DNA of 64,000 bases from Clostridium sp. OM02-18AC (GTDB lineage Bacteria > Bacillota > Clostridia > Lachnospirales > Lachnospiraceae), in contig NZ_QULW01000012.1 of NCBI RefSeq assembly GCF_003481825.1, positions 1 to 64,000 of the forward strand. The letters are read 5' to 3'. The translations under genes were made by a program, and so were the position numbers. This document shows positions 51,859 to 60,069 of the stretch, piece after piece. Within the stretch, counting starts at the first letter, position 1; each line of letters starts with the position of its first letter. The notes below the pieces were generated by a model that saw only the letters and a list, made by a program, of their open reading frames with translations, searched no databases and had not been told where the DNA came from.

Positions 51859-52214
51859 GAACCTTTACCTGTATTATGTGTCCGCAGGGCTGCGAGATCA
51901 CTGCGGAGGGAAATGAAGCACCCTATACCATTACCGGCAATAAGTGCAAACGTGGTCATGAATATGTCGAGCAGGAGCTGGTAAACCCGATGCGAAACAT
52001 CGCAACCTCCATTCTGGTAGAGGGCGGAGAGATGCCGCTTGCCAGTGTACGTTTGAGTGCACCGATCCCGAAAGCAAAGATCTTCGATGTCATGAACGAG
52101 ATCCGCAAGGTAAAACGCACCGCACCGGTTCATGAGGGCGAGGTTGTCATCGAGAATGTGCTGGGACTGGGCAGCAATGTGATCGTGACCAGGACTGTGG
52201 AAGCGGAGAAATAA
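51852..52214 (+). CDS. DUF1667 protein, third subunit of the flavoprotein set
   Basis: 120 residues. Conserved cysteines CIMCPQGC at the N-terminus and CKRGHEYVEQEL are typical of DUF1667, which is regularly linked to clostridial GlpA/GlpB-like genes. It probably binds an Fe-S cluster or metal and joins the complex. Its stop codon lies in the palindromic element that follows. Confidence 0.88.
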   Translation: MLRTFTCIMCPQGCEITAEGNEAPYTITGNKCKRGHEYVEQELVNPMRNIATSILVEGGEMPLASVRLSAPIPKAKIFDVMNEIRKVKRTAPVHEGEVVIENVLGLGSNVIVTRTVEAEK

Positions 52215-52313
52215 CAAGATCGCACAGTAAGTCAAAGGGGCGAAAGTTTCCACAGCCGCCATGCATGGCGGCTGCGGGAACTTTCGCCCCTCGTTCGTTA
52301 TCGTGCAATATTG
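52211..52313. repeat. Palindromic hairpin element, copy 2
   Basis: Apart from a 2-nt deletion (gtaagt-caaagg) and differences at the outer ends, it equals the element at 17412-17517. The 54-nt stem-loop core starting GGGGCGAAAGTT is identical. Like copy 1 it sits between convergent genes and contains or touches both stop codons, so it would act as a two-way terminator. Confidence 0.85.
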
Positions 52314-52314
52314 T

Positions 52315-53256
52315 TTATAGTGAAATCGAATATTTCTCCGCAAGATACGGCTGTTCCGTATTATTTTTGAAATAGTTGAGGATGAGATCCATAAAAGCTT
52401 GCTCCGGCTCGTTGAGCACCCAGTCTTTCTGGCGCACGACAAGGTTTAAGCGTTTCATGGCCGGTGAGAGCGGGTAGTAGGCGATGTTGTTGCGGTTGAC
52501 AGAGCACGACTCGGAGATGAATGCGATGCCGGCATTCTGGGCAACCATGCTCCGGGTGGCGGAAATGTTGTTGGTCTCGCACACGGCAACGGGCTCAAAA
52601 CCGCAGGATTCAAAGAACTGTTCTCCGAGCATCCGCAGGGAAGAGCCTTTTTTGGATAACAAGAGACTGTCATTCGCAAAGTTTGCCTTTACTTCTTCTG
52701 CCGTGATGGGAGAGCCGGACGGATGTGCCAGTGCGTAAGGGTGGAACATGGAGACGGCAAGAAAAACTTCTTCTTCCCGGAGTATCTGCACCAGGCTGCC
52801 AAATGGGACTGTGCTTACGTCAGCGGCAAGTCCGACATCCAGAGTGCCCTCTGCCAGGAACTTTTTGAAGCTTGGCAGATTGGTTTCCGTGATCTCTATG
52901 ATGATCCCCGGGTACTGTTCCCTAAACAGCGGGATGATCTCAGCCAGCATGCGCAGTCCCCAGTTCGAGGTGACACCAACCCGGATGCGGCCTTTGTGAT
53001 TTAAGGCGGCAATGTTCTGGTAGAGTTCTTTCTGGATCTTGACTACTTTTTTTGCAGCTTCTACATATAGGACTCCGGCGGGGGTCAGGCTTAGTTCGCC
53101 CTTCGAGCGGACAAAGAGAGGTGTGCCGAGTTCCTGCTCCAGTCTGGAAAGATACTGGCTTAAGGAAGACTGGGAGACGAATAAGTCCTCTGCTGCCTTG
53201 GTCATGTTGTGTCGGTTGGCGATCGCCAGAATATAGTTAAGATATTTTACGTCCAA
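52315..53256 (-). CDS. LysR-family regulator E
   Basis: 313 residues with a TTG start (TTG GAC GTA) and GGAGG 9 nt upstream. HTH MTKAAEDLFVSQSSLSQYLS is at 17-36 and the effector domain begins near IRVGVTSNWGLRMLAEIIPL. It is not divergent from any gene: LysR F lies head-to-tail upstream. Its target is not shown by position; autoregulation or control of the preceding flavoprotein operon is possible. Confidence 0.9.
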   Translation of the reverse strand: MDVKYLNYILAIANRHNMTKAAEDLFVSQSSLSQYLSRLEQELGTPLFVRSKGELSLTPAGVLYVEAAKKVVKIQKELYQNIAALNHKGRIRVGVTSNWGLRMLAEIIPLFREQYPGIIIEITETNLPSFKKFLAEGTLDVGLAADVSTVPFGSLVQILREEEVFLAVSMFHPYALAHPSGSPITAEEVKANFANDSLLLSKKGSSLRMLGEQFFESCGFEPVAVCETNNISATRSMVAQNAGIAFISESCSVNRNNIAYYPLSPAMKRLNLVVRQKDWVLNEPEQAFMDLILNYFKNNTEQPYLAEKYSISL

Positions 53257-53343
53257 AAGAGTACCTCCGTAAGTGCGTGAGTAAATCGGTCAGTAATCGT
53301 AAGTATTGTATCATTATAGCAAAAATGCGAAAAAAAGTAAATT

Positions 53344-54273
53344 CTACAGAGGCAGGCGCCCCCAGTATTCCCGGGCAAGTTTTATAAAATATTGTGCTGC
53401 ATCGGTGAGGTAGCTTCCTTTTTTATAGCTTGCATTGATGGTCAGGGAAGGATGGGACGGAAAGGAAAAAAATGCCACATGTTCGAAATGCGTTGGGTGG
53501 GCACCGATCGCAAAAAAAGCGGGAACGACACTGCAGCAGATGCCGGCGGAAACCATTTCCAGGGCAGTGGCAGAACGCTGGGCATAAAACAGGGTATCCG
53601 GGTGAAAGTCATATTCCTGGAATGTCCGGCTGATGACTTCGTACATGGTGGATTGCTTGTACATCATGGCAAACGGTTCATGGCGGACATGGACCGGATC
53701 CAGCTCGGGATAGCGGCTGCGATCGGAATGCGTGGCAGTGCTGCATGCCGGGTGGATGTCCGGAATGGCGAAAAGAAGCTCTTCTTTTGCCAGCGGGATA
53801 TAGATATCTTCAGTCTGCTGCTGTTCGGATAACGTTAAAATGCCAAGATCCAGTTCGCCGGAAGCAAGCATTTGCTGCTGGCTTCGGACATTACTTTCGT
53901 AGATATTGATGGTCACTTCCGGATAGCGCTTGTGAAAGTCCGGATAAATGTGGGTGAAGGTGGAAGTTCCATGCTCGGAGGTGACTCCGATGGTGAGGGA
54001 ACCTTTGCGCGTATCGGCGAGGTCCTGGAGCTTTCGGTCGGTTTCCCGCCGGATCTGCAGAATCTCGCGTGCGGACTGCAGATAGACAAGCCCGGCTTCG
54101 GTCGGTGTCCAGCCACTTCGGGAACGGTAAAAGAGCGGAAGTCCGATCTGCTGTTCCAGATTGCTGACCTGCTGGGTGAGCGCCGAGGGTGTGACGAAGA
54201 GTTTCTGTGCAGCGCGGGACAGTTTCTGTTCGTCTGCAATTGTGACGATGTATTCGATTTCTTTTAAATTCAT
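53344..54273 (-). CDS. LysR-family regulator F, divergent from larA1
   Basis: 309 residues, starting at ATG. HTH LSRAAQKLFVTPSALTQQVS is at 17-36, and the effector domain starts near SLTIGVTSEHGTSTFTHIYP. The gene faces larA1 across a 326-bp gap with the TTAGAAAAACTAA box, so larA1 is its likely target. The shared box with the flavoprotein operon suggests cross-regulation with LysR D. Confidence 0.9.
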   Translation of the reverse strand: MNLKEIEYIVTIADEQKLSRAAQKLFVTPSALTQQVSNLEQQIGLPLFYRSRSGWTPTEAGLVYLQSAREILQIRRETDRKLQDLADTRKGSLTIGVTSEHGTSTFTHIYPDFHKRYPEVTINIYESNVRSQQQMLASGELDLGILTLSEQQQTEDIYIPLAKEELLFAIPDIHPACSTATHSDRSRYPELDPVHVRHEPFAMMYKQSTMYEVISRTFQEYDFHPDTLFYAQRSATALEMVSAGICCSVVPAFFAIGAHPTHFEHVAFFSFPSHPSLTINASYKKGSYLTDAAQYFIKLAREYWGRLPL

Positions 54274-54396
54274 AAATAACAGGTTCTCCTGGTTCGTGAA
54301 AATAGTTGGATTGTATGGTTTGTGCTGTGCAGAACCGGGACATTTTCCGTGTGTCTGTCATGCTCTGCGTTGTGTATCCTGTGTTTAGTATAACAT

Positions 54397-54460
54397 TTAG
54401 AAAAACTAAAGAAAACACAAAAAAGTTTAAATTTACTTTTGCATGGAAACTTGCTACTAT
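54397..54460 (+). promoter_or_regulatory. larA1 promoter with LysR box
   Basis: TTAGAAAAACTAA (54397-54409) starts 35 bp before TTTACT (54432-54437), then 17 bp and TACTAT (54455-54460). Downstream, 54475-54590 is an A/G-rich tract of imperfect caggaaacagaagc units. No gene is seen in this gap. Confidence 0.75.
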
Positions 54461-54599
54461 TATTTTAAGGAAGAAATTGCAAAAAACAAAACAGCAGGAA
54501 ACAGAGACAGAAGCAGGAAACAGAAGCAGGTAACAGAAACAAAAGCAGGCAGCAGAAACAAAGGCAGGCAACAGCAATAAAAACATTCAGGAGGCAGCC

Positions 54600-55916
54600 A
54601 TGAATATTGTAGAAGGCGGAAAAGTATCAGAGTTACTGCGGGACATTCCGATCCCGAAAATGTTCCACGCAAAGCAGACATTCCCGCGTGAGGTGATCCG
54701 TCCGGAGGATATCCCGGCGGTGATCAACGAGCAGATGGGACAGGAGCAGTTTGCATCACTCATCAAACCGGGAATGGAGATTGCGATCACGGCAGGAAGC
54801 CGCGGAATCCGCAATGTGGATATCATCACAAAAGCTGTGGTGGATTTTGTGAAATCCAGAGGTGCGTATCCGTTTATCGTACCGGCTATGGGCAGCCACG
54901 GCGGTGCAACCGCAGAGGGACAGCTGGAGATTCTCGCCGGTTACAACATCACGCCGGAGACGATGGGATGTCCGATCAAGTCTTCCATGGAAGTAGTAGA
55001 GCTTGGCGTTTCCGAGCGCGGAAAGACCGTTTATCTGGATAAGAATGCTTATGAGGCAGACGGCATCATCCTTTCCTGCCGTTTAAAACCGCACAATGCA
55101 TTCCGCGGTCCTTACGAGAGCGGTCCATGCAAGATGATGACAGTTGGCCTGGGCAAGCAGAAAGGTGCGTCCCTGGTGCACTCTGACGGCATGGATGTGA
55201 TCGCGAAGAACATTCCGACTATGGCAAAAGTGGTTCTGGAAAAGGCGAAGATCCTGTTTGCGATCCCGTGTATTGAGAATGCTTATGATGAAACCTGTAA
55301 GATCGAGGCAATCCTCGCAAAGGACATCCTGACCCGGGAACCGGAACTTTTAAAATTTGCGTTTGGCAACATGCCGAAGCTTCTGGTGAATGAGACGGAT
55401 GTACTGGTTGTAGACGAGGTTGGCAAGAACTACAGCGGTACGGGCGTGGACCCGAATATCACGGGAACCTTCTCCACACCGTATGCAACCGGCGGCATCA
55501 AGGTGCAGCGTACCTGTTTCCTGAATCTGAGTGAGGAATCCCACGGAAATGCACTGGGCTGCGGACTGGCTTCCGCCATCACCCGCAAGATCTTCGATGA
55601 GATGGATGTGGAAAAAATGTACCCGAACTGCATTACCAGCACGGTTCTGGCATCGGCGCGGATCCCATGCATTGTCACAAACGATAAAGAGGCTATGCAG
55701 ATCTGCATCCGGACCTGCAACAAGATCGACCGCGAACATGTGAGAATGGTCCGCATTCCGAACAGTCTCCACATCGGCGAGATTATGCTTTCGGAATCCT
55801 ACTATGAGGATGTGAAGAACGGAAAATATCCGGGCGTGGAAGCTTTGGATGAGCCAATGACCCTGGAATTCGACGAAAAAGGAAATGTGATAACCCCGGT
55901 TAAAGTACAGGCATAA
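54600..55916 (+). CDS. LarA-like nickel-pincer (DUF2088) racemase/epimerase homologue 1
   Basis: 438 residues. Family motifs: AMGSHGGATAEGQ (catalytic His), CRLKPHNAFRG (second catalytic His), and TVGLGKQKGASLVHSDG, holding the Lys that links the nickel-pincer cofactor and the His ligand. Known homologues racemise lactate, malate or other 2-hydroxyacids, and one epimerises gluconate at C2. CAGGAGG precedes ATG 54600. It is preceded by LysR F and followed by a terminator. Cofactor genes larBCE are not in the window. Confidence 0.8.
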   Translation: MNIVEGGKVSELLRDIPIPKMFHAKQTFPREVIRPEDIPAVINEQMGQEQFASLIKPGMEIAITAGSRGIRNVDIITKAVVDFVKSRGAYPFIVPAMGSHGGATAEGQLEILAGYNITPETMGCPIKSSMEVVELGVSERGKTVYLDKNAYEADGIILSCRLKPHNAFRGPYESGPCKMMTVGLGKQKGASLVHSDGMDVIAKNIPTMAKVVLEKAKILFAIPCIENAYDETCKIEAILAKDILTREPELLKFAFGNMPKLLVNETDVLVVDEVGKNYSGTGVDPNITGTFSTPYATGGIKVQRTCFLNLSEESHGNALGCGLASAITRKIFDEMDVEKMYPNCITSTVLASARIPCIVTNDKEAMQICIRTCNKIDREHVRMVRIPNSLHIGEIMLSESYYEDVKNGKYPGVEALDEPMTLEFDEKGNVITPVKVQA

Positions 55917-55989
55917 AAATTAAGGACCGGTTGAACGGAAAAAGAAAATACAGGATCATAATACAGATAATTAAGGAAGTATCCCATTC

Positions 55990-56039
55990 AAAAGGGCATG
56001 TAAGAAAATGATTTTACATTTTTTTTACATGCCCTTTTT
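55990..56039 (+). terminator. Terminator of larA1
   Basis: AAAAGGGCATGTAA pairs with TTACATGCCCTTTT and ends in a T-run. Confidence 0.85.
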
Positions 56040-56051
56040 GCGCCAATTCTA

Positions 56052-56080
56052 TTGAAAAACCAACAGAATTCTTATATAAT
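56052..56080 (+). promoter_or_regulatory. Upstream promoter P1 of the gudD2 operon
   Basis: TTGAAA (56052-56057), 17 bp, TATAAT (56075-56080), a near-consensus sigma-A promoter. It would give a leader of about 370 nt. This leader contains a small stem GAGCA/TGCTC at 56130-56147. Confidence 0.65.
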
Positions 56081-56151
56081 AAGGGCAATGAGCCTGTGAA
56101 AAATCTGGCAAAAAGTTCGTGACTATGATGAGCAAACCTCGTGCTCAATAC

Positions 56152-56215
56152 TTAAAATATGTAAGGATATTCAAAGAATTATTAATTTTACTTACAGTAC
56201 TAAATGAGATACAAT
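56152..56215 (+). promoter_or_regulatory. Regulated promoter P2 of the gudD2 operon
   Basis: TTAAAATATGTAA (56152-56164, TTA-N7-TAA) starts 35 bp before TTTACT (56187-56192), then 17 bp and TACAAT (56210-56215). TTAATTTTACTTA (56182-56194) covers the -35. The remaining 240 nt to the start codon show no gene. Confidence 0.75.
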
Positions 56216-56454
56216 CTCATTCGTGCGTTTCTATAAGTTATTTTACGAGCTGCTATTAGGAAAAATAATTGTAGCAATCATTTATAAATATTGGACAGAA
56301 TCCTCGAGACATTTTATCATATATGGTATAACGATTGAACAAAGATGATTTGTCCGGATGCACATTTTTTTACGTTTGGAATGTTAAGAAACTGCGTGAA
56401 ACTGATATTCGAGCGATACAAAAGTGTTAAGCACCGGCAAGAGGAGGAAGAAAT

Positions 56455-57801
56455 ATGAATAAAGGTACCCCTACAGTAACAGAGATGCAGGTGATTCCGG
56501 TAGCCGGATATGACAGCATGCTCATGACCTTAAGCGGCGCGCACGCACCGTACTTTACCAGAAACCTGGTAATCTTAAAGGATAGCGCAGGTCACACCGG
56601 TATCGGTGAGATCCACGGTGGTGACTACACCTGTGACGCGTTAAAGAGCTGCATCCCGTTAGTCGTTGGACAGCCGGTCGGCAAGTACCGCGCGATCCTC
56701 GACAGCATCCACAAAGCTTCCAAGAGAGCAAAAGAGGATGACGGCGAAGGTATCCAGAGCCTGGATATCAGCAAGCTGAAATTCGTTGTAAAAGCAGAGT
56801 GGGCAATCGAGTGTGCACTGCTTGACTTACTTGGCCAGTACTTAGACCTGCCGATGTGCGAGCTGTTAGGCGACGGCAAGCAGAGAGATCAGGTTGAAAC
56901 CCTTGGCTATCTGTTCTACGTAAGCGACAAGAACAAGGCGAAAGAGTTAAATTACCTGGATGAGAGCGACAGCTCCGATCCGTGGTTCAAGCTTCGCCGT
57001 CAGGAAATGCTGACACCGGACCGTATCGTAGAGCAGGCTCAGGTTCTTCATGAGAAGTATGGTTTCCGCAACTTCAAGTTAAAGGGCGGCGTACTGAAGG
57101 GCTCTGAGGAGATGGAAGCAATCCGCGCACTGAAGAAAGCATTCCCGAACGGACGTATCAACATCGACCCGAACGGCGCATGGAGTCTTGCTGAGGCAAT
57201 TGAACTGTGCAAACCGATGGAAGGTGTTCTTACATACATCGAGGATCCTTGTGGTCCGGAGTCCGGATTCAGCAGCCGTGAGATCATGGCTGAGTTCAAG
57301 AACAAGGTAAACCTTCCGGTAGCTACCAACATGATCGCAACCGACTGGAGACAGTTCTATCATGCAGCAGCACTGAAATCCGTTGATATCGTTCTTGCAG
57401 ATCCGCACTTCTGGGGATTCGGAGGAAGCGTCCGCATGGCTCAGATCTTAAATGACTGGGGCTTAACCTGGGGCAGCCACTCCAACAACCACTTCGATAT
57501 CACCCTGACTGCATTTGCTCATGTAGCAGCAGCAGCACCGGGCAACCCGACTGCACTGGATACCCACTGGATCTGGCAGGATGGTCAGAACCTCTTAAAC
57601 GATACTCCGCAGATTGTTGACGGATATCTGCAGGTTCCGAAGAAACCGGGTCTTGGTGTTACCATCAATATGGATCGCGTTATGGAAGCAAACAAGCTGT
57701 ACAATTCCCTGCCGACTCACGACCGTGACGACGCTATGGCTATGCAGTATTTGATCCCGAACTGGAAGTTCGATTCCAAGAAACCGGCACTGGTACGGTA
57801 A
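56455..57801 (+). CDS. gudD: Glucarate dehydratase-like enolase-superfamily enzyme 2
   Basis: 448 residues and a clear paralogue of the product at 46512: FKLKGG, IDPNG, EDPCG, ATNM and SNNHFD are all kept. The cap-domain loop differs (DGEGIQSLDIS and a longer 145-165 segment), consistent with a changed substrate. GAGGAGG precedes ATG 56455. It is the first gene of an operon that continues with a tripartite transporter and larA2. A small palindrome (ATCCCGAATTCGGGAT) follows its stop codon. Confidence 0.85.
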   Translation: MNKGTPTVTEMQVIPVAGYDSMLMTLSGAHAPYFTRNLVILKDSAGHTGIGEIHGGDYTCDALKSCIPLVVGQPVGKYRAILDSIHKASKRAKEDDGEGIQSLDISKLKFVVKAEWAIECALLDLLGQYLDLPMCELLGDGKQRDQVETLGYLFYVSDKNKAKELNYLDESDSSDPWFKLRRQEMLTPDRIVEQAQVLHEKYGFRNFKLKGGVLKGSEEMEAIRALKKAFPNGRINIDPNGAWSLAEAIELCKPMEGVLTYIEDPCGPESGFSSREIMAEFKNKVNLPVATNMIATDWRQFYHAAALKSVDIVLADPHFWGFGGSVRMAQILNDWGLTWGSHSNNHFDITLTAFAHVAAAAPGNPTALDTHWIWQDGQNLLNDTPQIVDGYLQVPKKPGLGVTINMDRVMEANKLYNSLPTHDRDDAMAMQYLIPNWKFDSKKPALVR

Positions 57802-57925
57802 AAATCCCGAATTCGGGATTGAATTGCCGACACGGTCTCATGAAGGCGGTGTCGACCACAGATTTGGCTCAATCCCGAAAGGGTTTGGCGGTAGGCTATA
57901 AACAAAAAGAAAAGGAGATGAAGGT

Positions 57926-58423
57926 ATGTTCTTCAAAAAGTATGGGGACATTGTCGTAGGTGTATTTTTCATGGTATTATCCGCTGCACTTATGATTATG
58001 GCACAGATGCTTCCGAAATCCCAGGTTATGGATATCGGACCGGATTTTATGCCAATGGTAATTGGAGCAATCACATTTATCCTGGCAGCAATCCTCACAT
58101 TTTTAAACATTAAAAACTTCAAGATGCATGCAAAAGAGCTGGAAAACGCAGAGATTCCGGAATGCGATTACAAGCGCGTAATTTCCAGTATCATTCTGGT
58201 TCTGGTGTATGTCATGGTTCTGCAGCCGGTGGGATTTATTCTTTCCACCCTGGTGTTCTTACTTCTGCAGATGCTGGTACTGTCTCCGGACGATGAGCGT
58301 GATGCAAAGCACATCATCCGTCTGGTTGTGATCGATGTAATCTTTACTCTGGTAGTATTCTTCCTGTTCCGTTACGGATTCAAGATCGTACTGCCGGCTG
58401 GTATCTTTACCATCAGTTTATAA
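57926..58423 (+). CDS. tctB: Tripartite tricarboxylate transporter small membrane subunit (TctB)
   Basis: 165 residues with four hydrophobic helices (about 5-25, 38-58, 85-110, 130-155), the size and layout of TctB. GDIVVGVFFMVLSAALMIMA forms the first helix. AAAGGAG precedes ATG 57926. It is followed 15 nt later by tctA. Confidence 0.88.
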   Translation: MFFKKYGDIVVGVFFMVLSAALMIMAQMLPKSQVMDIGPDFMPMVIGAITFILAAILTFLNIKNFKMHAKELENAEIPECDYKRVISSIILVLVYVMVLQPVGFILSTLVFLLLQMLVLSPDDERDAKHIIRLVVIDVIFTLVVFFLFRYGFKIVLPAGIFTISL

Positions 58424-58438
58424 GGAGGACGTAAGAAT

Positions 58439-59944
58439 ATGCAGGCATTAGGACTTTTAGGTAGTGCATTCGCAAGTATTTTAAATCCGGCGTCCATCCT
58501 TCTGATGATCGCTGGCGTAGCAATTGGTATTATTTTCGGTTCCATCCCGGGACTGTCAGCTTCCATGGCAGTAGCATTGATGCTGCCGTTGACCTTCAGC
58601 ATGACCCCTTCCCTGGGTATGAACACCCTGGTAGCAGTTTATATCGGCGGTATTTCCGGTGGTCTGATCTCCGCAATCCTGCTGAACATGCCTGGTACCG
58701 CATCTTCCATCGCAACCTGTTTCGATGGACACCCGATGGCAAAAAATGGTGAGGCAATGAAGGCTCTGGGAGTTGGTATCGTATTCTCCGCAATGGGTTC
58801 CATCTTCTCTTTCCTCGTCCTGACCTTCTGTGCACCGCTCCTTGCAGATGTTGCACTGAAATTTACTCCGGCTGAGAACTTTGGTATCTGCTTCTTCGCA
58901 CTGACGATGGTAGCAATCCTTTCTTCCGGTAACATGATCCGCGGTCTGCTTGCAGGTATGTTCGGTCTGATGTTTACCTTAGTTGGTATGGCACCGATCG
59001 ATGGTACTCCGCGTTTCACCTTTGGCAACACAAACCTGATGGCAGGTTTTGATACTCTTCCTACCCTGATCGGTATCTTCGCAATCGCAGATATCCTGTG
59101 TACTGCTGAGAGCATGAAGGGCGGCAAGATGGAAACCATCCCGATCAAGAAAGTAAAAGGTTTTGGTTTCTCCATGAAAGAGTTTGTTTCCTGGCTGCCG
59201 AACTTCCTTCGTTCTTCCTTAATCGGTACCGGTATCGGTATCCTGCCAGGTATCGGTGGTTCTACTTCCGGTATGCTTTCCTACGTAACTGCAAAGAACA
59301 TGTCCAAGCATCCGGAGGAGTTTGGTAAAGGTAATCCGGAAGGTATCGTAGCAACCGAGTCTGCAAACAACGCAACCATCGGTGGTGCAATGATCCCACT
59401 GTTGGTACTTGGTATCCCGGGTGATGGTGTTACCGCTATGATGTTAGGTGGTTTCCTGATCCACGGTCTGTCTGCTGGTCCGCTGCTGTTCGTGAAAAAT
59501 GCAGACGTTGTATACGGAATTTTCGCAGCATGTATCGTTTGTACCCTGATCATGCTGGTGGTTGAGTGGACCTGTATCAAGGGCTTTGTACAGGTACTGA
59601 AGGTGCCGAAGCACATCCTGCTTCCGCTGATCCTGGTTCTGTGCTGTGTCGGTGCATACGCAACCAACAACCGTATCTTCGATGTACAGTCCATCCTGAT
59701 CTTTGGTCTGGTAGGTTATATTTATCACAAGTTCAGTCTGCCGACGACTCCGTTCGTACTGTGCTTCCTGATCGGTGAGATGCTGGAGACCTACTTAAGA
59801 CGTGGTATCATGCAGTACAAGTCCTTTGGCGCATTCTTTGCAAGACCGATCTTCGATGTATTCTTCTTCATCGCTATCGGTGTTCTGGTATGGACTGTAA
59901 CCAAGGAGTTAAAGGCTTACAAAGAAAAGAAACAGGCAGCATAA
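58439..59944 (+). CDS. tctA: Tripartite tricarboxylate transporter large membrane subunit (TctA)
   Basis: 501 residues with about 11-12 hydrophobic helices. The TctA signature G-x-x-x-G-x-x-P-G (IIFGSIPGLSASMAVALMLP) is near the N-terminus and repeated as GIGILPGIGGSTSGMLSY. AAGGAGG precedes ATG 58439. TctA subunits are the secondary-transport channel that works with a periplasmic-type binding protein. Confidence 0.93.
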   Translation: MQALGLLGSAFASILNPASILLMIAGVAIGIIFGSIPGLSASMAVALMLPLTFSMTPSLGMNTLVAVYIGGISGGLISAILLNMPGTASSIATCFDGHPMAKNGEAMKALGVGIVFSAMGSIFSFLVLTFCAPLLADVALKFTPAENFGICFFALTMVAILSSGNMIRGLLAGMFGLMFTLVGMAPIDGTPRFTFGNTNLMAGFDTLPTLIGIFAIADILCTAESMKGGKMETIPIKKVKGFGFSMKEFVSWLPNFLRSSLIGTGIGILPGIGGSTSGMLSYVTAKNMSKHPEEFGKGNPEGIVATESANNATIGGAMIPLLVLGIPGDGVTAMMLGGFLIHGLSAGPLLFVKNADVVYGIFAACIVCTLIMLVVEWTCIKGFVQVLKVPKHILLPLILVLCCVGAYATNNRIFDVQSILIFGLVGYIYHKFSLPTTPFVLCFLIGEMLETYLRRGIMQYKSFGAFFARPIFDVFFFIAIGVLVWTVTKELKAYKEKKQAA

Positions 59945-59987
59945 AGAGATCTGAACTTTACAATATTTTATTTCTATATTAATATGA

Positions 59988-60021
59988 TATATGCCCCGTC
60001 CGCAGCGGACGGGGATATATA
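59988..60021 (+). promoter_or_regulatory. Hairpin between tctA and tctC
   Basis: ATATATGCCCCGTCCGC pairs with GCGGACGGGGATATAT around a minimal loop, without a T-run. Such intercistronic stems often stabilise or separate the mRNA of the binding-protein gene. Confidence 0.65.
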
Positions 60022-60069
60022 TAAGGGAAAAAACAGGGCAGCCAAAATGCCCGGAAAGAAGGAGAAAGT

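Noticed and set aside
49163..52214. Calling the flavoprotein operon a true glpABC glycerol-3-phosphate dehydrogenase
   Set aside because: The domain plan fits, but the context and shared operator point to hydroxyacid metabolism, so only GlpA/GlpB-like names are used.
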